In this document: positions 8,112 through 20,973 of the stretch, in pieces
How the letters are laid out: each line of letters begins with the position of its first letter
How positions within the stretch are numbered: position 1 is the first letter of the stretch
Source: Rhodobacteraceae bacterium DSL-40
Lineage (GTDB): Bacteria > Pseudomonadota > Alphaproteobacteria > Rhodobacterales > Rhodobacteraceae
NCBI GenBank assembly: GCA_003258405.1
Contig: QKPN01000010.1
Span: 62,001 to 126,000 of the forward strand
Length of the DNA stretch: 64,000 nucleotides
Direction of reading: 5' to 3'
Program-made: the position numbers and the translations under genes
The notes under the pieces: model-generated
The model's database searches: none
The model's input: the letters and a program-made list of their open reading frames with translations, nothing else
Told to the model about the DNA's origin: nothing

Positions 8112-10396
8112 GCGATGCCCCGCTGGGCATCAACCGCCCGAAGTACCCGTTCCGGTGTTGCGGGCGCATCGAGCGCGACGTAGCGGCTTCCGTCGCCGCA
8201 CGCGGCGATCGCGTCGGAAATCGCCATGAGGGCCGACACCCCGAGCATGAACGGAGGCTCACCCACCGCTTTCGAGCGGTGAATGGTCTCCTCCCGGTTG
8301 CGCCCGTCCCAGAGCGCCACATTGAAGACCTGCGGCCGGTCGGAGGCGCAGGGGATCTTGTAGGTCGAAGGCGCATGGGTGCGGAGCCGCCCCTGCCCGT
8401 CCCAGACCAGCTCCTCGGTCGTGAGCCAGCCTGCGCCCTGCACATAGGCGCCCTCGATCTGGCCAATGTCGATGGCCGGGTTGAGGCTCGCTCCCACGTC
8501 GTGGAGAATGTCCGCCCGCAGGATGCGATATTCGCCGGTAAGCGTGTCGATGGCGACCTCCGTCACCGCCGCGCCATAGGCGAAGTAGTAGAAAGGCCTG
8601 CCCCGGCCCGCGCGCCGGTCCCACTGCACCTTCGGGGTGGCGTAGTAACCTGTTGCCGAAAGCTGCACCCGCGCCATGTAGGCGGCCTCGACCAGTTCTG
8701 CAAAGCGCAGCCGCTCGGCACCGATCACCACCTCGCCGCCCTCGAACCGGATCGCATCACGATCGATCTGCCAGCGTTCGGCGGCGAAATCGCGCAGCCG
8801 ATCGGCGATGGTGTCGCAGGCAGCCTTCACCGCCATGCCATTGAGGTCGGAGCCCGAGGAGGCTGCCGTAGCCGAGGTATTGGGCACCTTGCCGGTATCG
8901 GTCGCGGTGATCCGGACAGCGCCCAGCGGCAGGCCGAAGACACCCGCCGCCACTTGCGCGACCTTGGTGTGCAGCCCCTGCCCCATCTCGGTGCCGCCAT
9001 GATTGAGATGGACCGAGCCGTCGGTATAGACATGGACGAGCGCGCCGGCCTGGTTGAGATGGGTGAGCGTGAAGGAAATCCCGAACTTCACGGGTGTGAG
9101 GGCAATGCCGCGCTTCAGAACCCGGCTTTCCGCATTGAAGGCCGCGATCCCGGCCCGCCGTTCGGCATAGTCCGCGCGCACTGCCAGGTCTGCGATGAGC
9201 TCGGGCGCCACGTTGTCTTCCACCACCATGTGGTAGGGCGTGACGGTGCGCGGCCCCTCCCTGTCGTAGAGATTGGCCTGCCGGACGCTCAGCGGGTCGA
9301 GCCGGAGGCTTGCGGCAATATGGTCCATCACCCGCTCGATGCCGACGAGCCCCTGCGGCCCGCCGAAGCCACGGAACGCGGTGAAGGAGCAGAGGTTGGT
9401 CTTCACCCGGTGGGAGGTGATCCGTACATGCGGCAGGAAATAGGCATTGTCGGCATGGAGCATTGCCCGGTCCGCCACGGGCAGCGAAAGATCGTTCGAC
9501 CAGCCGCAATTGCAGAACTGCTCGAAAACGATCCCTTCGAGCCGCCCGTCCGCTGCAACGCCGGCGCGATAACGCACCTGGAAGGGATGGCGCTTGCCCG
9601 TGATCACCATGTCGTCGTCGCGGTCGTAGCGCATGGCGCAGGGCCTGCCTGTCAGCCGGGCCGCCACGGCGCAGGAGACCGCGAGCGCATTGCCCTGACT
9701 TTCCTTGCCCCCGAAGCCGCCGCCCATGCGCCGCATCTCGACCCGGACGGCGTTGAAGGGCACATGCAGCGCGTGGGCGACCTTGTGCTGGATTTCGCTC
9801 GGGTGCTGGGTCGAGGAGAGCACCAGAATCTCGTCGCCTTCGCCCGGGACGGCGTGGGCCGCCTGCCCCTCGAGGTAGAAATGCTCCTGGCCGCCGATCT
9901 CCATCGTGCCTTCGATGACATGGGCAGCAGCCGCGATGGCGGGTTCCGGCGCCCCCCGCAGATATTCGACCGGCGGCTCGATCAGACTGTCCACCGCGAG
10001 GCCATCGTCGATGGTCAGGAGCGCCGGCAGGTCCTCGTAGCTGACCTTGCCGAGCCGCGCTGCCTTGCGGGCGGCGAGATGGCTTTCGGCAACCACGAGA
10101 AAGAGCGGCTGGCCGTGGAAGAACACCTCGCCCTCGGCCAGCATCGGCTCGGGCACCGGCGAGGGCGAGACATCGTTCGCTCCCGGCAGATCCGCCGCGG
10201 TCAACACCGCGACGACACCGGGTGCGGCCCGCACCGCGTCGAGATCCATGGCCGTGATCCGCGCTCGCGCCCGGTCCGAGAGGCCGAAGGCGAGATGCAG
10301 CGCGCCCGGCGGCAGCGGCACGTCATCAACATAGCGCGCGGTGCCAGTGACATGCAGCGGGCCGCTTTCATGCGGGAGGGATCGATGAACCGTCAT
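8105..10396 (-). CDS. xdhB: xanthine dehydrogenase, molybdopterin-binding (large) subunit
   Basis: A 763-residue molybdenum hydroxylase subunit that carries the Moco active site and hydroxylates hypoxanthine and xanthine to urate. Typical motifs are GGQEHFYLEGQAAHAVPGE, RMGGGFGGKESQG, the substrate-pocket Arg in FTAFRGFGGPQG, GGTEMGQGLHTKVAQV, and near the C-terminus the conserved KAVGEPPFMLG with the catalytic Glu. Length matches the bacterial two-subunit enzymes. It overlaps xdhA by 4 bp (ATGA) and xdhC by 7 bp. Confidence 0.96.
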   Translation of the reverse strand: MTVHRSLPHESGPLHVTGTARYVDDVPLPPGALHLAFGLSDRARARITAMDLDAVRAAPGVVAVLTAADLPGANDVSPSPVPEPMLAEGEVFFHGQPLFLVVAESHLAARKAARLGKVSYEDLPALLTIDDGLAVDSLIEPPVEYLRGAPEPAIAAAAHVIEGTMEIGGQEHFYLEGQAAHAVPGEGDEILVLSSTQHPSEIQHKVAHALHVPFNAVRVEMRRMGGGFGGKESQGNALAVSCAVAARLTGRPCAMRYDRDDDMVITGKRHPFQVRYRAGVAADGRLEGIVFEQFCNCGWSNDLSLPVADRAMLHADNAYFLPHVRITSHRVKTNLCSFTAFRGFGGPQGLVGIERVMDHIAASLRLDPLSVRQANLYDREGPRTVTPYHMVVEDNVAPELIADLAVRADYAERRAGIAAFNAESRVLKRGIALTPVKFGISFTLTHLNQAGALVHVYTDGSVHLNHGGTEMGQGLHTKVAQVAAGVFGLPLGAVRITATDTGKVPNTSATAASSGSDLNGMAVKAACDTIADRLRDFAAERWQIDRDAIRFEGGEVVIGAERLRFAELVEAAYMARVQLSATGYYATPKVQWDRRAGRGRPFYYFAYGAAVTEVAIDTLTGEYRILRADILHDVGASLNPAIDIGQIEGAYVQGAGWLTTEELVWDGQGRLRTHAPSTYKIPCASDRPQVFNVALWDGRNREETIHRSKAVGEPPFMLGVSALMAISDAIAACGDGSRYVALDAPATPERVLRAVDAQRGIAW

Positions 10397-11739
10397 GCCA
10401 GCGCCTCCCCGGCAAGCCGTATCGCCGTTGCGCCCTCGGTCTCGAGAAAATAGCGCATCAGAAGGTTGCCGCAGAGCCGCGCGCGATAGGCAGCGGAGGC
10501 GCGCATGTCGCTGATCGGGCTGTAATCCTCGGCGAAGATCGGTTGTGCGGAGCGGATCGTCGCCTCGGACCAGGGCTTGCCGACGAGAAATGTCTCGACG
10601 GCGCGCGCGCGCTTCGGCGTGGCGGCGACTCCGCCAAAGGCGATACGGGCCGCGACGATCCCGCCGCTTTCGATGGTGAGGGCAAAGCAGCCGCAGACGG
10701 CCGAAATGTCCTGATCGAAGCGTTTCGACACCTTGTAGCAGCGCAGCCTGTCGGGCTGGGCCGGGATGAAGACGCTTTCGACGAACTCGCCCGGCGCGCG
10801 ATCCTGCTTGCCATAATCAAGGAAGAAATCCTCCAGCGGGATCTCCCGCCGCACGGCAGCCCGCCGCAGGGTCAGCCGAGCCCCGAGTGCAATCAGCGCG
10901 GGCGGGCTGTCGCCGATCGGCGAGCCGTTGGCAATGTTGCCGCCGATGGTCGCGGCATTGCGCACCTGGACCGAGGCGAAGCGCCGCAGCATCTCGGCGA
11001 GATCGGCGTAATGTGGCGCGACCGCCCCACGCAGGCGCTCCATGTCGACCATGGCTCCGATGCGCAAACCGTCCGGCGTTTCCTCGATGCGATCAAGCCC
11101 GGCGACCTGCGAGAGGAACGCGACTTCGGGCAGTTCCCTCAGCGCCTTCGTCACCCACAGCCCCACATCGGTCGCCCCGCCCACGAGCACGGCGCCGGGA
11201 TGATCGGCATACCAGTCCGCAAAATCGTCGAGATCCTGACGTGGCGGCGAAACTTCCTGAGGGTCGAGCGCGGGCGAGGAAAGCGCGGAGGCGGCCTCGG
11301 CGGCCCGCAGGATCGGAGCGTAGCCGGTGCAGCGGCAAAGGTTGCCCGCGAGCACGTCGTCCCAGTCCTGCCGCCCCTGCATCTGGGCAACCGCGAGCGA
11401 CATCACGATGCCCGGCGTGCAGAAGCCGCATTGAGAGCCGTGATGCTCGACCATCGCCTCCTGCACCGGGTGGAGCCCGTTTTCGCCCGCGAGCCCCTCG
11501 ACGGTGCGGACCGAAAGCCCCTCGATCTGGGGCAGGAACAGGATGCAGGCGTTGAGCGCGCGGGGGCCCGAGGGGCCGGTCACCATGACCGTGCAGGCCC
11601 CGCAATCTCCTTCGTTGCAGCCCTCCTTGGTGCCCGTAAGGGCCTTTTCCTCACGGAGCCAGTCGAGGAGGGTTTGCGTCGGGGCCGGGTCGGGAATTTC
11701 GACGGGGCGGCCGTTGAGGCGGAAGCGCAGCACCGCCAT
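10393..11739 (-). CDS. xdhA: xanthine dehydrogenase, FeS/FAD (small) subunit
   Basis: A 448-residue electron-transfer subunit. Residues 1-75 are the plant-type [2Fe-2S] domain (GCNEGDCGACTV, Cys 41, 46, 49); the second [2Fe-2S] helical domain carries QCGFCTPG and LCRCTGY; the C-terminal half is the FAD domain (VGGATDVGLWV, TIGGNIANGSPIGDSPPAL). The ATG at 11739 (MAVLRFRLNGRPVEIP) is chosen because family members start there; 35 extra upstream residues look non-coding. It is the first gene of the operon. An unusual 11-bp tandem repeat lies about 230 bp upstream. Confidence 0.94.
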   Translation of the reverse strand: MAVLRFRLNGRPVEIPDPAPTQTLLDWLREEKALTGTKEGCNEGDCGACTVMVTGPSGPRALNACILFLPQIEGLSVRTVEGLAGENGLHPVQEAMVEHHGSQCGFCTPGIVMSLAVAQMQGRQDWDDVLAGNLCRCTGYAPILRAAEAASALSSPALDPQEVSPPRQDLDDFADWYADHPGAVLVGGATDVGLWVTKALRELPEVAFLSQVAGLDRIEETPDGLRIGAMVDMERLRGAVAPHYADLAEMLRRFASVQVRNAATIGGNIANGSPIGDSPPALIALGARLTLRRAAVRREIPLEDFFLDYGKQDRAPGEFVESVFIPAQPDRLRCYKVSKRFDQDISAVCGCFALTIESGGIVAARIAFGGVAATPKRARAVETFLVGKPWSEATIRSAQPIFAEDYSPISDMRASAAYRARLCGNLLMRYFLETEGATAIRLAGEALA

Positions 11740-11967
11740 CACGGGTGCCGGACACGAGATGCGAGGCAGACGGCGGATTTCGGCATTCGGGGCTCCGGAT
11801 CTGGCTAGAGCCGTCATCTGGCAATGAAAACCGCCGGATTGCAAGGCGCGAGCAAAGGGTATCCCCGTGGCTGCCCGCCGTTTGGGCGGTGGTGGATCGG
11901 CGTGCCGGGTGCTTGGGCAGTATGCGCATCAACCGCAGGCGCCGCGGGCCGGCCAGGCGGAAAAGGG

Positions 11968-12011
11968 CGTATGGAATCCGTATGGAATCGATATGGAATT
12001 CGTATGGCAAA
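11968..12011. repeat. four tandem copies of an 11-bp unit between pabC and xdhA
   Basis: Units cgtatggaatc (11968-11978), cgtatggaatc (11979-11989), gatatggaatt (11990-12000) and cgtatggcaaa (12001-12011) follow each other without gaps. The first two are identical. The block begins directly after the pabC stop codon and lies about 230 bp upstream of xdhA. The period is close to one DNA helical turn, as expected of an array bound on one face by a regulator, but a chance micro-duplication is also possible. Confidence 0.7.
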
Positions 12012-12012
12012 T

Positions 12013-12648
12013 TCAGGGCACCAGGCGCGCGGGCAAGAGGCCGCGAAGCGAATTGCCGATGAGGAGCTCTCCCTCGCGGAGGTCGCCTTCGGTGAGCACC
12101 GCCTCGCGGGCGCGCCCCTCGTCGAGAAGCGCTTCGCGCAACACGCCCGGCAGGAGGCCCGAGGCAAGCGGCGGGGTCAGCAGCAGGCCGCCGCGTCGCA
12201 GGAAGACATTGGTGATCGTGCCCTCGCAGAGCTCGCCGCGGGTGTTGAGGAAGAGCCATTCGTCGAGCCCCTCCGGCAGCGCGGCCCGGGCGCGGTCGTA
12301 GCGGGCGCGGAGGCTCGTCTTCACCCGCAGCCAGGGATCAGTTGGGTCGAGGCGTTCGGCATGGACGGCGACCTTCCAGACCTCGGGCCCCGGCAGGAGC
12401 GGCGCGGACTGCACCGCCGGCCGCCCCGCGAGATCGAGCGTGAGGCGCACGCGCAGGGGATCCGCACCGCCGAGGGCCGCAAGGGCCCGGTCGATGGCCG
12501 CGCGCTCGAAGGGCACGCCGAGGGCACGCGCCGTCGCTTCGAGGCGCGCAAGATGCAGCTCCAGCCGGACAAAGGCTCCCTCGCGCCAGCCGAAAGTCTC
12601 GATGAGGGTCAGCCCTCCGGGAAGGGGGCCGCGAAACGCGCTTTCCAC
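12013..12648 (-). CDS. pabC: aminodeoxychorismate lyase (PLP, class IV aminotransferase fold)
   Basis: A 211-residue fold-type IV PLP enzyme; it probably removes pyruvate from 4-amino-4-deoxychorismate to give p-aminobenzoate for folate. The GTG start at 12648 is fixed by GAGGA 6 nt upstream and gives MESAFRG..LTLIETFGW, as in relatives. RVKTSLRARYD holds the likely PLP-binding Lys, LCEGTITNVFL the cofactor-contacting Glu/Asn, and PLASGLLPGVLREALL closes the active site. It overlaps the end of pabB by 40 bp, so the two are co-expressed. D-amino acid or branched-chain aminotransferases share the fold; the pabB neighbour decides the call. Confidence 0.88.
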   Translation of the reverse strand: MESAFRGPLPGGLTLIETFGWREGAFVRLELHLARLEATARALGVPFERAAIDRALAALGGADPLRVRLTLDLAGRPAVQSAPLLPGPEVWKVAVHAERLDPTDPWLRVKTSLRARYDRARAALPEGLDEWLFLNTRGELCEGTITNVFLRRGGLLLTPPLASGLLPGVLREALLDEGRAREAVLTEGDLREGELLIGNSLRGLLPARLVP

Positions 12649-13736
12649 AGTGCTTCCTCGTATTCCGATGCGGCCGTCGAATCGGCGACGATGCCGCCGC
12701 CGACGTTGAGCACCGCAGCGCCGCCCGGCGAGAGCGTCAGCGTGCGGATCGGCACGTTGAAGGCGGCGCGGCCGTCCGGCGCGAGCCAGCCGATGGCGCC
12801 GCAATAGGCCTCGCGCGGCCAGGGTTCGAGCTCGCGGATGATTTCCATCGCACGGACCTTGGGCGCACCGGTCACGGAGCCGCAGGGAAAGAGCGCAGCG
12901 AAGAGACCAGCAAGGCCGGTGCCGGGGCGGAGACGGCCCCGAACCCGCGAGATCATCTGGTGCACGGTGGCGTAGGTCTCGACCTCGAAGAGTGCCGGCA
13001 CCCGGACGGAACCGATCTCGGCAATCCGGCCGATGTCGTTGCGCAGCAGATCGACGATCATCAGGTTCTCGGCGCGATTCTTGGGATCGACCGCGAGGGC
13101 CGCGGCGAGGTGCGCGTCGCGGGCCGGATCGGTGTCGCGGGGCGCGGTGCCCTTCATCGGCCACGCCTCGATCCCGCCCTGCCCGTCGAGCGCGAAGAAG
13201 AGCTCCGGCGAACGCGAGAGCAGCACGGTTTCACCAAGCGCCACCAGCGCCCCGAAGCCGACCGGCTGCCGCGCCGCGAGCGCGGCGGCGAGCGCGGCAG
13301 GATCGCCCTCCCAGCGGCCATCGAGCGGCATGGTGAGGTTCACCTGGTAGATATCACCCGCCCGGAGGTAATCGGCAACGCGCTCGAAGGCCGCCGCGTA
13401 TTCCTCCCGGCTCCAACGCGGGCGGAAGGCCGAGAGTACCCCACCGGGCGCTGCGGGCCGCGCGGGCCCCGGTGCGGCCGCGAAGAGGCAGAAATCGAGG
13501 AGCGGCAGGCGACGCTCGGCGGGCAGGAGCGGGGCGAGCCGGGGCTCGAGCACATAGCCGAGCTCATAGCTTGCATAGCCCGCCGCCCAGAGCCCGGCGG
13601 CCTGCGCCGCCTCGATCGCCTCGAGCGCTGCGGGCACATCGGCGGGGACATCGGCAGTCACCCGGGCCACGGGCGCGGCGAAGCGTGCCGCCCCCCCGGC
13701 CGGACCGAAATCGAGCTCGATGTAGCCTTCCTGCAC
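12609..13736 (-). CDS. pabB: aminodeoxychorismate synthase component I
   Basis: A 375-residue chorismate-binding enzyme that, with a glutamine amidotransferase (possibly the trpG product, shared as in other bacteria), converts chorismate to aminodeoxychorismate. The chorismate-binding domain shows GDIYQVNLTM, SRSPELFF, the PMKGTAPRDTDP motif (PIKGT signature), ENLMIVDLLRNDIGRI, FPCGSVTGAPKVRAMEII and GAIGWLAPDG. It starts with GTG at 13736. It is divergent from dnaE, with about 140 bp between. TrpE relatives are longer and have a different N-terminus. Confidence 0.92.
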   Translation of the reverse strand: MQEGYIELDFGPAGGAARFAAPVARVTADVPADVPAALEAIEAAQAAGLWAAGYASYELGYVLEPRLAPLLPAERRLPLLDFCLFAAAPGPARPAAPGGVLSAFRPRWSREEYAAAFERVADYLRAGDIYQVNLTMPLDGRWEGDPAALAAALAARQPVGFGALVALGETVLLSRSPELFFALDGQGGIEAWPMKGTAPRDTDPARDAHLAAALAVDPKNRAENLMIVDLLRNDIGRIAEIGSVRVPALFEVETYATVHQMISRVRGRLRPGTGLAGLFAALFPCGSVTGAPKVRAMEIIRELEPWPREAYCGAIGWLAPDGRAAFNVPIRTLTLSPGGAAVLNVGGGIVADSTAASEYEEALWKARFAAPFPEG

Positions 13737-13877
13737 CGCTTGCGAATCCCCGCCCGGAAAGCGCCGCTGATGCGATGCGACGGGCTCTGTGTCAATGCCG
13801 ATCCGGCCTCGCGCCGCGGACGGCGGAGCGCAAATCCGGCAGTGGACCTGGCCTCGCGCCCCCCCTAGTCTCGCGCC

Positions 13878-17333
<3,456 letters not shown>

Positions 17334-17348
17334 GGCCGCCCGCGCGCC

Positions 17349-17780
17349 TCAGGCCGGGCGTTTCGGGAGCGGGCGGACGTAGATCTCGAGCCGATGATCG
17401 ACGATCGCGAAGCCGTAGCGGCGGGCGATCTCGGTCTGGATGCGCTCGATCTCGTCGGAGCGGAACTCGACCACCTCGCCGGTCTCGATATTGATGAAAT
17501 GGTCGTGATGGCCGCGGCCGATTGCCTCGTAGCGGGCCCGCCCGTCGGCGAAGGTGTGTTTCTCGACGAGCCCGTTCTGCTCGAGCAGGTTCATCGTCCG
17601 GTAGACCGTGGCAATCGCGATGCCGGGATCGATCGCGCTCACCCGCCGGTGCAGCTCCTCGACATCCGGATGATCGGTCGCCTCCGAGAGCACCTGCATG
17701 ATCACCTTGCGCGGGCCGGTGAGCCTTACCCCCTGTTCACGGCAGAGATCGGCGAGGCTTTCACGGGCAGGCTTGGTCAT
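17349..17780 (-). CDS. fur: Fur family transcriptional regulator
   Basis: A 143-residue metal-responsive repressor. The winged helix is at residues 1-85 (RLTGPRKVIMQVLSEA, IAIATVYRTMNLLEQNGLV as recognition helix), followed by the dimerisation/metal domain with HHDHFINIETGEVVEF (91-106). The CxxC structural zinc motifs of enterobacterial Fur are absent, as is usual in alphaproteobacteria, where orthologs often sense manganese (Mur) rather than iron. Which metal it senses cannot be told from the sequence. A GAGGAG ribosome site is 11 nt ahead of the ATG. Confidence 0.9.
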   Translation of the reverse strand: MTKPARESLADLCREQGVRLTGPRKVIMQVLSEATDHPDVEELHRRVSAIDPGIAIATVYRTMNLLEQNGLVEKHTFADGRARYEAIGRGHHDHFINIETGEVVEFRSDEIERIQTEIARRYGFAIVDHRLEIYVRPLPKRPA

Positions 17781-18137
17781 CGCGCGCAGGTCTCCTCACG
17801 TCTCCCGCCGCGCGGCCTCACGCAGCGGGAGGAACTTTACGCCAAACGCCGGGCGGGTGCAAAAGGTCCGGGACGGACGAGCCTGCTGCCGCACGTCGGG
17901 TGCCTCGTGAAACGCCTCGGCCACTGCGCCCCCGGGACGAACGCCCCTAGGTTCACCCCAAGGCAGCGCCTCATTGGCCTCTGCGCGTTCGTGCCGTGGC
18001 ATCGGAGTCGCGCGATTTCGCCTCGCTCCAGATGGTGTTCCTGGCGCGCCGTGGAATGGTTGACCGGCGCGGTCGGGTGTTAACGGTTTGTTCATCCATC
18101 ATCGGTGATCCCAGAGACATTGACTGGGAGATTTGAG
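17781..18137. other. intergenic region without recognised gene
   Basis: 357 bp separate the divergent fur-type gene and the next plus-strand gene. It must hold both promoters. The only motif noted is TTAA-N7-TTCA near 18080, one mismatch from the CtrA consensus TTAA-N7-TTAA; with a single imperfect match I do not call a site. Confidence 0.5.
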
Positions 18138-18596
18138 ATGACCCGATTTTTCGTGACACTCGTGGCCGCCATTGCGGTGCAGATACCCGCCTCCGCGCCG
18201 TCAGAAGCCGGCCCCTACCAGAACAGGCTCAGCGAGTGCATCGTTGCCAGCGCCACGGATGCCGACCGGCTGACGCTGATCCGCTGGGTGGTGACGGCCT
18301 ATCTGCAGAATCCCGCCGTGGGCGAGCTTGCGCAGGTGCCGCCGGAGACGGCGAACGAGGTGAGCGAGAAAATGGCACGCCTTTTCGAGAAGCTTGCCTT
18401 TGAGACCTGCCACGGGGAAATGCAGGACGCTTTCCGTTTCGAAGGCCCCGGCGCGCTGGAAACGGCCTTCACGACCTTCGGATCGGTCGCGGGGCGCGGG
18501 CTCACCGGCGATCCGCAGGTGAACAGCTACATGCTGGACTTCGTATCTCACGTCGATCACACGCGGCTCAAGGCGCTGACCGGTATCGCGGACTGA
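18138..18596 (+). CDS. secreted protein of unknown function
   Basis: A 152-residue protein with an N-terminal signal peptide (MTRFFVTLVAAIAVQIPASAPSEA), so probably periplasmic. The mature part is helix-rich (DADRLTLIRWVVTAYLQNPAVGELAQVP) with two cysteines (SECIV and ETCHG) that could form a disulfide. The ATG at 18138 is chosen because it follows GGGAG and puts the signal peptide at the N-terminus. It is monocistronic, convergent with thyX. I do not recognise a characterised family. Confidence 0.75.
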   Translation: MTRFFVTLVAAIAVQIPASAPSEAGPYQNRLSECIVASATDADRLTLIRWVVTAYLQNPAVGELAQVPPETANEVSEKMARLFEKLAFETCHGEMQDAFRFEGPGALETAFTTFGSVAGRGLTGDPQVNSYMLDFVSHVDHTRLKALTGIAD

Positions 18597-18599
18597 CCG

Positions 18600-19508
18600 T
18601 CAGCGGGCGAGGCTTGCCTCGAACTCCCGCCATTCGCCCTTGCTCATGCCGCTGTCTTCCTGGGTCACGGTTTCGCCCGCAAGCATCCGGCGGAGGCAGT
18701 CCATGCCCTTGCCGGAGAAGGCAACGGCGTTGAGGCGGTAATCCTCGAAGGCGGCATAGGCGGCTGGCACCCAATCCTTCACCACCTCGCAGATCGCCTG
18801 CGCATAGACGCGGATCTCGTATTGCGCGTGCGGGTCGGCGCGCAGGCGCAGGAAGTGGAAGAGGTTGTGAAGGTCCACCTTCCAATACCACTGGGTGTAG
18901 ATGTTGGCGGGCAGGTTCACGCGGGCGAGCTCACGGGCGAGGCCCTGCTTGCCCTCGGTCGAGAGCATCGTCTCGTAATGATCGTAGGCGCGCCCCGCAT
19001 CGGAGCGCAGGATGTCGAGCACGCGCGCAGCCTCCTCCGGGGCGAGGATCTCGCCGCGGCCCTGGTTGTTGGTCGAGGATTGTGCGGCAAGCTGTTCCGG
19101 TGCCGGGATGTAGAACTCGCGATCGAGGATCGAATAGCGCGCGGAATATTCGTTCACGTTGGCGGTGCGGTGGCGGATCCACTGCCGCGCCACGAAGACC
19201 GGCAGCTTCACATGCAGCTTGATCTCGCACATCTCGAACGGGGTCGAGTGCCAGTGGCGCATGAGATAGCGGATGAGGCCGGAATCGTCGCGGGCCTTCT
19301 TCGTGCCGGCGCCATAGGAGACCCGTGCGGCCTGAACGATTGCCGCATCGTCGCCCATGTAGTCCACGACGCGCACGAAACCATGGTCGAGAACCGGGAT
19401 CGCCGTGTGGAGATGCTGCTCGATTCCGGGTGCGGTGGCGCGCAGGGTTTCCCGCGCCGTCTCACGCTGGGCTGCGATCTCAGCCTTTTGTTCTGCACTG
19501 AGCGACAT
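18600..19508 (-). CDS. thyX: FAD-dependent thymidylate synthase
   Basis: A 302-residue flavin-dependent enzyme that methylates dUMP to dTMP using methylenetetrahydrofolate and NADPH. The ThyX signature [15 protein letters not shown] is at residues 112-126, preceded by the FAD/dUMP-binding segment [13 protein letters not shown] and followed by [22 protein letters not shown]. No ThyA gene is seen in the window. It ends three bases from the stop of the convergent secreted-protein gene and is divergent from gloA. Confidence 0.96.
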   Translation of the reverse strand: MSLSAEQKAEIAAQRETARETLRATAPGIEQHLHTAIPVLDHGFVRVVDYMGDDAAIVQAARVSYGAGTKKARDDSGLIRYLMRHWHSTPFEMCEIKLHVKLPVFVARQWIRHRTANVNEYSARYSILDREFYIPAPEQLAAQSSTNNQGRGEILAPEEAARVLDILRSDAGRAYDHYETMLSTEGKQGLARELARVNLPANIYTQWYWKVDLHNLFHFLRLRADPHAQYEIRVYAQAICEVVKDWVPAAYAAFEDYRLNAVAFSGKGMDCLRRMLAGETVTQEDSGMSKGEWREFEASLAR

Positions 19509-19584
19509 ATGTTAACCTCTTGGACGATCCGGATCGGGATTCGTTTCGTCTACATATAGAATGGAATACAGCAGGAGACGCAAC

Positions 19585-20013
19585 ATGAAGATCAAATACC
19601 TCCATACGATGGTGCGGGTGACCGACCTGGAGGAGTCGAAGCGCTTCTACTGCGATCTGCTCGGGTTAACGCAGGTGCGGCGTATCGACAACGAGAAGGG
19701 CAAGTTCACGCTCGTCTTTCTCGCCCCTCCCGGCCAGGAGGAGGCCGCGGTCGAACTCACCTACAACTGGGACAGCGACGAGACCTATACCGGCGGGCGG
19801 AACTTCGGTCATCTCGCCTACGGCGTCGAGAACATCTACAAGATGTGCGAGAAGCTTCAGGAGGCGGGCGTGACGATCAACCGGCCGCCGCGCGACGGGC
19901 ACATGGCCTTCGTGCGCTCGCCCGACGGCATCTCGATCGAGCTGCTGCAGATCGGCGAGGCGTTGCCCGAGGCCGAGCCCTGGGCGAGCATGGAAAACAC
20001 CGGAAGCTGGTGA
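19585..20013 (+). CDS. gloA: lactoylglutathione lyase (glyoxalase I)
   Basis: A 142-residue VOC-fold metalloenzyme that turns the methylglyoxal-glutathione hemithioacetal into lactoylglutathione. The four metal ligands are in place: His7, Glu57, His76 and Glu119. The start at 19585 is set by AGGAG about 7 nt upstream; an in-frame ATG at 19561 lacks such a site. The next gene follows after 5 bp, so the two are probably co-transcribed. Confidence 0.93.
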   Translation: MKIKYLHTMVRVTDLEESKRFYCDLLGLTQVRRIDNEKGKFTLVFLAPPGQEEAAVELTYNWDSDETYTGGRNFGHLAYGVENIYKMCEKLQEAGVTINRPPRDGHMAFVRSPDGISIELLQIGEALPEAEPWASMENTGSW

Positions 20014-20018
20014 GTGGC

Positions 20019-20717
20019 ATGGGGCGGCGGTCTCTCGCGTTGGCGTTCCTCGCCCTGCTGCCCCTGAAGGCGGAGGCGGCCGGGTGCCGCCTCGCGCTCG
20101 CCCTCGCCCTCGATGTCTCCTCCTCGGTGGACTCGTTCGAATACGCGCTGCAGAAGCAGGGGCTGGCGGCAGCGCTGACCGCCCCCGAGGTCGTGCGTGC
20201 ATTCTTTGCCGTGCCGGGCCAGCCGGTGGCGCTCCTCGTCTATGAATGGAGCGGTCGGCACCAGCAGCTGGTGCGGCAGAACTGGCGGGTCATCGAGGAG
20301 CCAGAGGATCTCAAGGCCATTGCCGTCGGACTTGCCGCCATGCCGCGGACTCATGCAAACCTCCCGACCGCAATCGGCGCGGCGATGGCCTTCGGCGGCC
20401 GGCTGCTCGATGTCGGGCCCGACTGCCTCGAGCGCAAGCTCGACATTTCGGGGGACGGCACCAACAACGACGGCGTCTGGCCTGGCGACATCCACACCCT
20501 GCCGATGCTGCGCGACGTGACGGTGAACGGGTTGGTGATCGGGCACAACCGGGACGTGCTGGCGATCTACTACGATCAGTTCGTGATCCAGGGGCCCGGC
20601 GCCTTCGTGGAGCTCGCCGAGGATCATGCCGACTTCGAACGCGCGATGCGCCGCAAGCTGGTGCGGGAGGTGGGGGTGAGTGCGCTGAGCTTCGCCCTCC
20701 CGGCCGATGGCCCCTGA
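20019..20717 (+). CDS. DUF1194 / von Willebrand factor A-like secreted protein
   Basis: A 232-residue protein with a short signal peptide (ending KAEAA) and a VWA-like fold typical of DUF1194. The MIDAS-type motif DVSSSVDS stands near residue 35, with PRTHANLPTAIGAAM and DISGDGTNNDGV later on as in the family. Its function is unknown; VWA domains bind protein partners through a divalent metal. It follows gloA at 5 bp and ends just before the tmRNA promoter. Confidence 0.85.
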   Translation: MGRRSLALAFLALLPLKAEAAGCRLALALALDVSSSVDSFEYALQKQGLAAALTAPEVVRAFFAVPGQPVALLVYEWSGRHQQLVRQNWRVIEEPEDLKAIAVGLAAMPRTHANLPTAIGAAMAFGGRLLDVGPDCLERKLDISGDGTNNDGVWPGDIHTLPMLRDVTVNGLVIGHNRDVLAIYYDQFVIQGPGAFVELAEDHADFERAMRRKLVREVGVSALSFALPADGP

Positions 20718-20747
20718 AGGCACTTGCCGGCTTTGGCGGATGCCCCC

Positions 20748-20776
20748 TTCAAACCGCCGGTGGAACGTATTATATT
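20748..20776 (+). promoter_or_regulatory. promoter of ssrA
   Basis: TTCAAA (20748-20753) and TATATT (20771-20776) are separated by 17 bp, giving a start near 20783, about 75 nt ahead of the tmRNA acceptor end. Confidence 0.65.
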
Positions 20777-20973
20777 CCTCGTGTCCCGGAAACGGGACTA
20801 TGGCGATAAACGCGCCCGTAATAAGCGGATCGGACCCGGGGGCGGTACCCGGCGGCTCCACCAGAATACCCTCGTTGGGGGATACAAGGGGCCGAAACAG
20901 GATCGACGGACGTCTAAAGGGGTTGGCTTTCGCTCGGTGAGATACCACCGTTATCGGTTCACATAGTATAGTT

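Noticed and set aside
11968-12011. CRISPR-like array
   Set aside because: The units are 11 bp and directly adjacent, without spacers; no cas genes are in the window.
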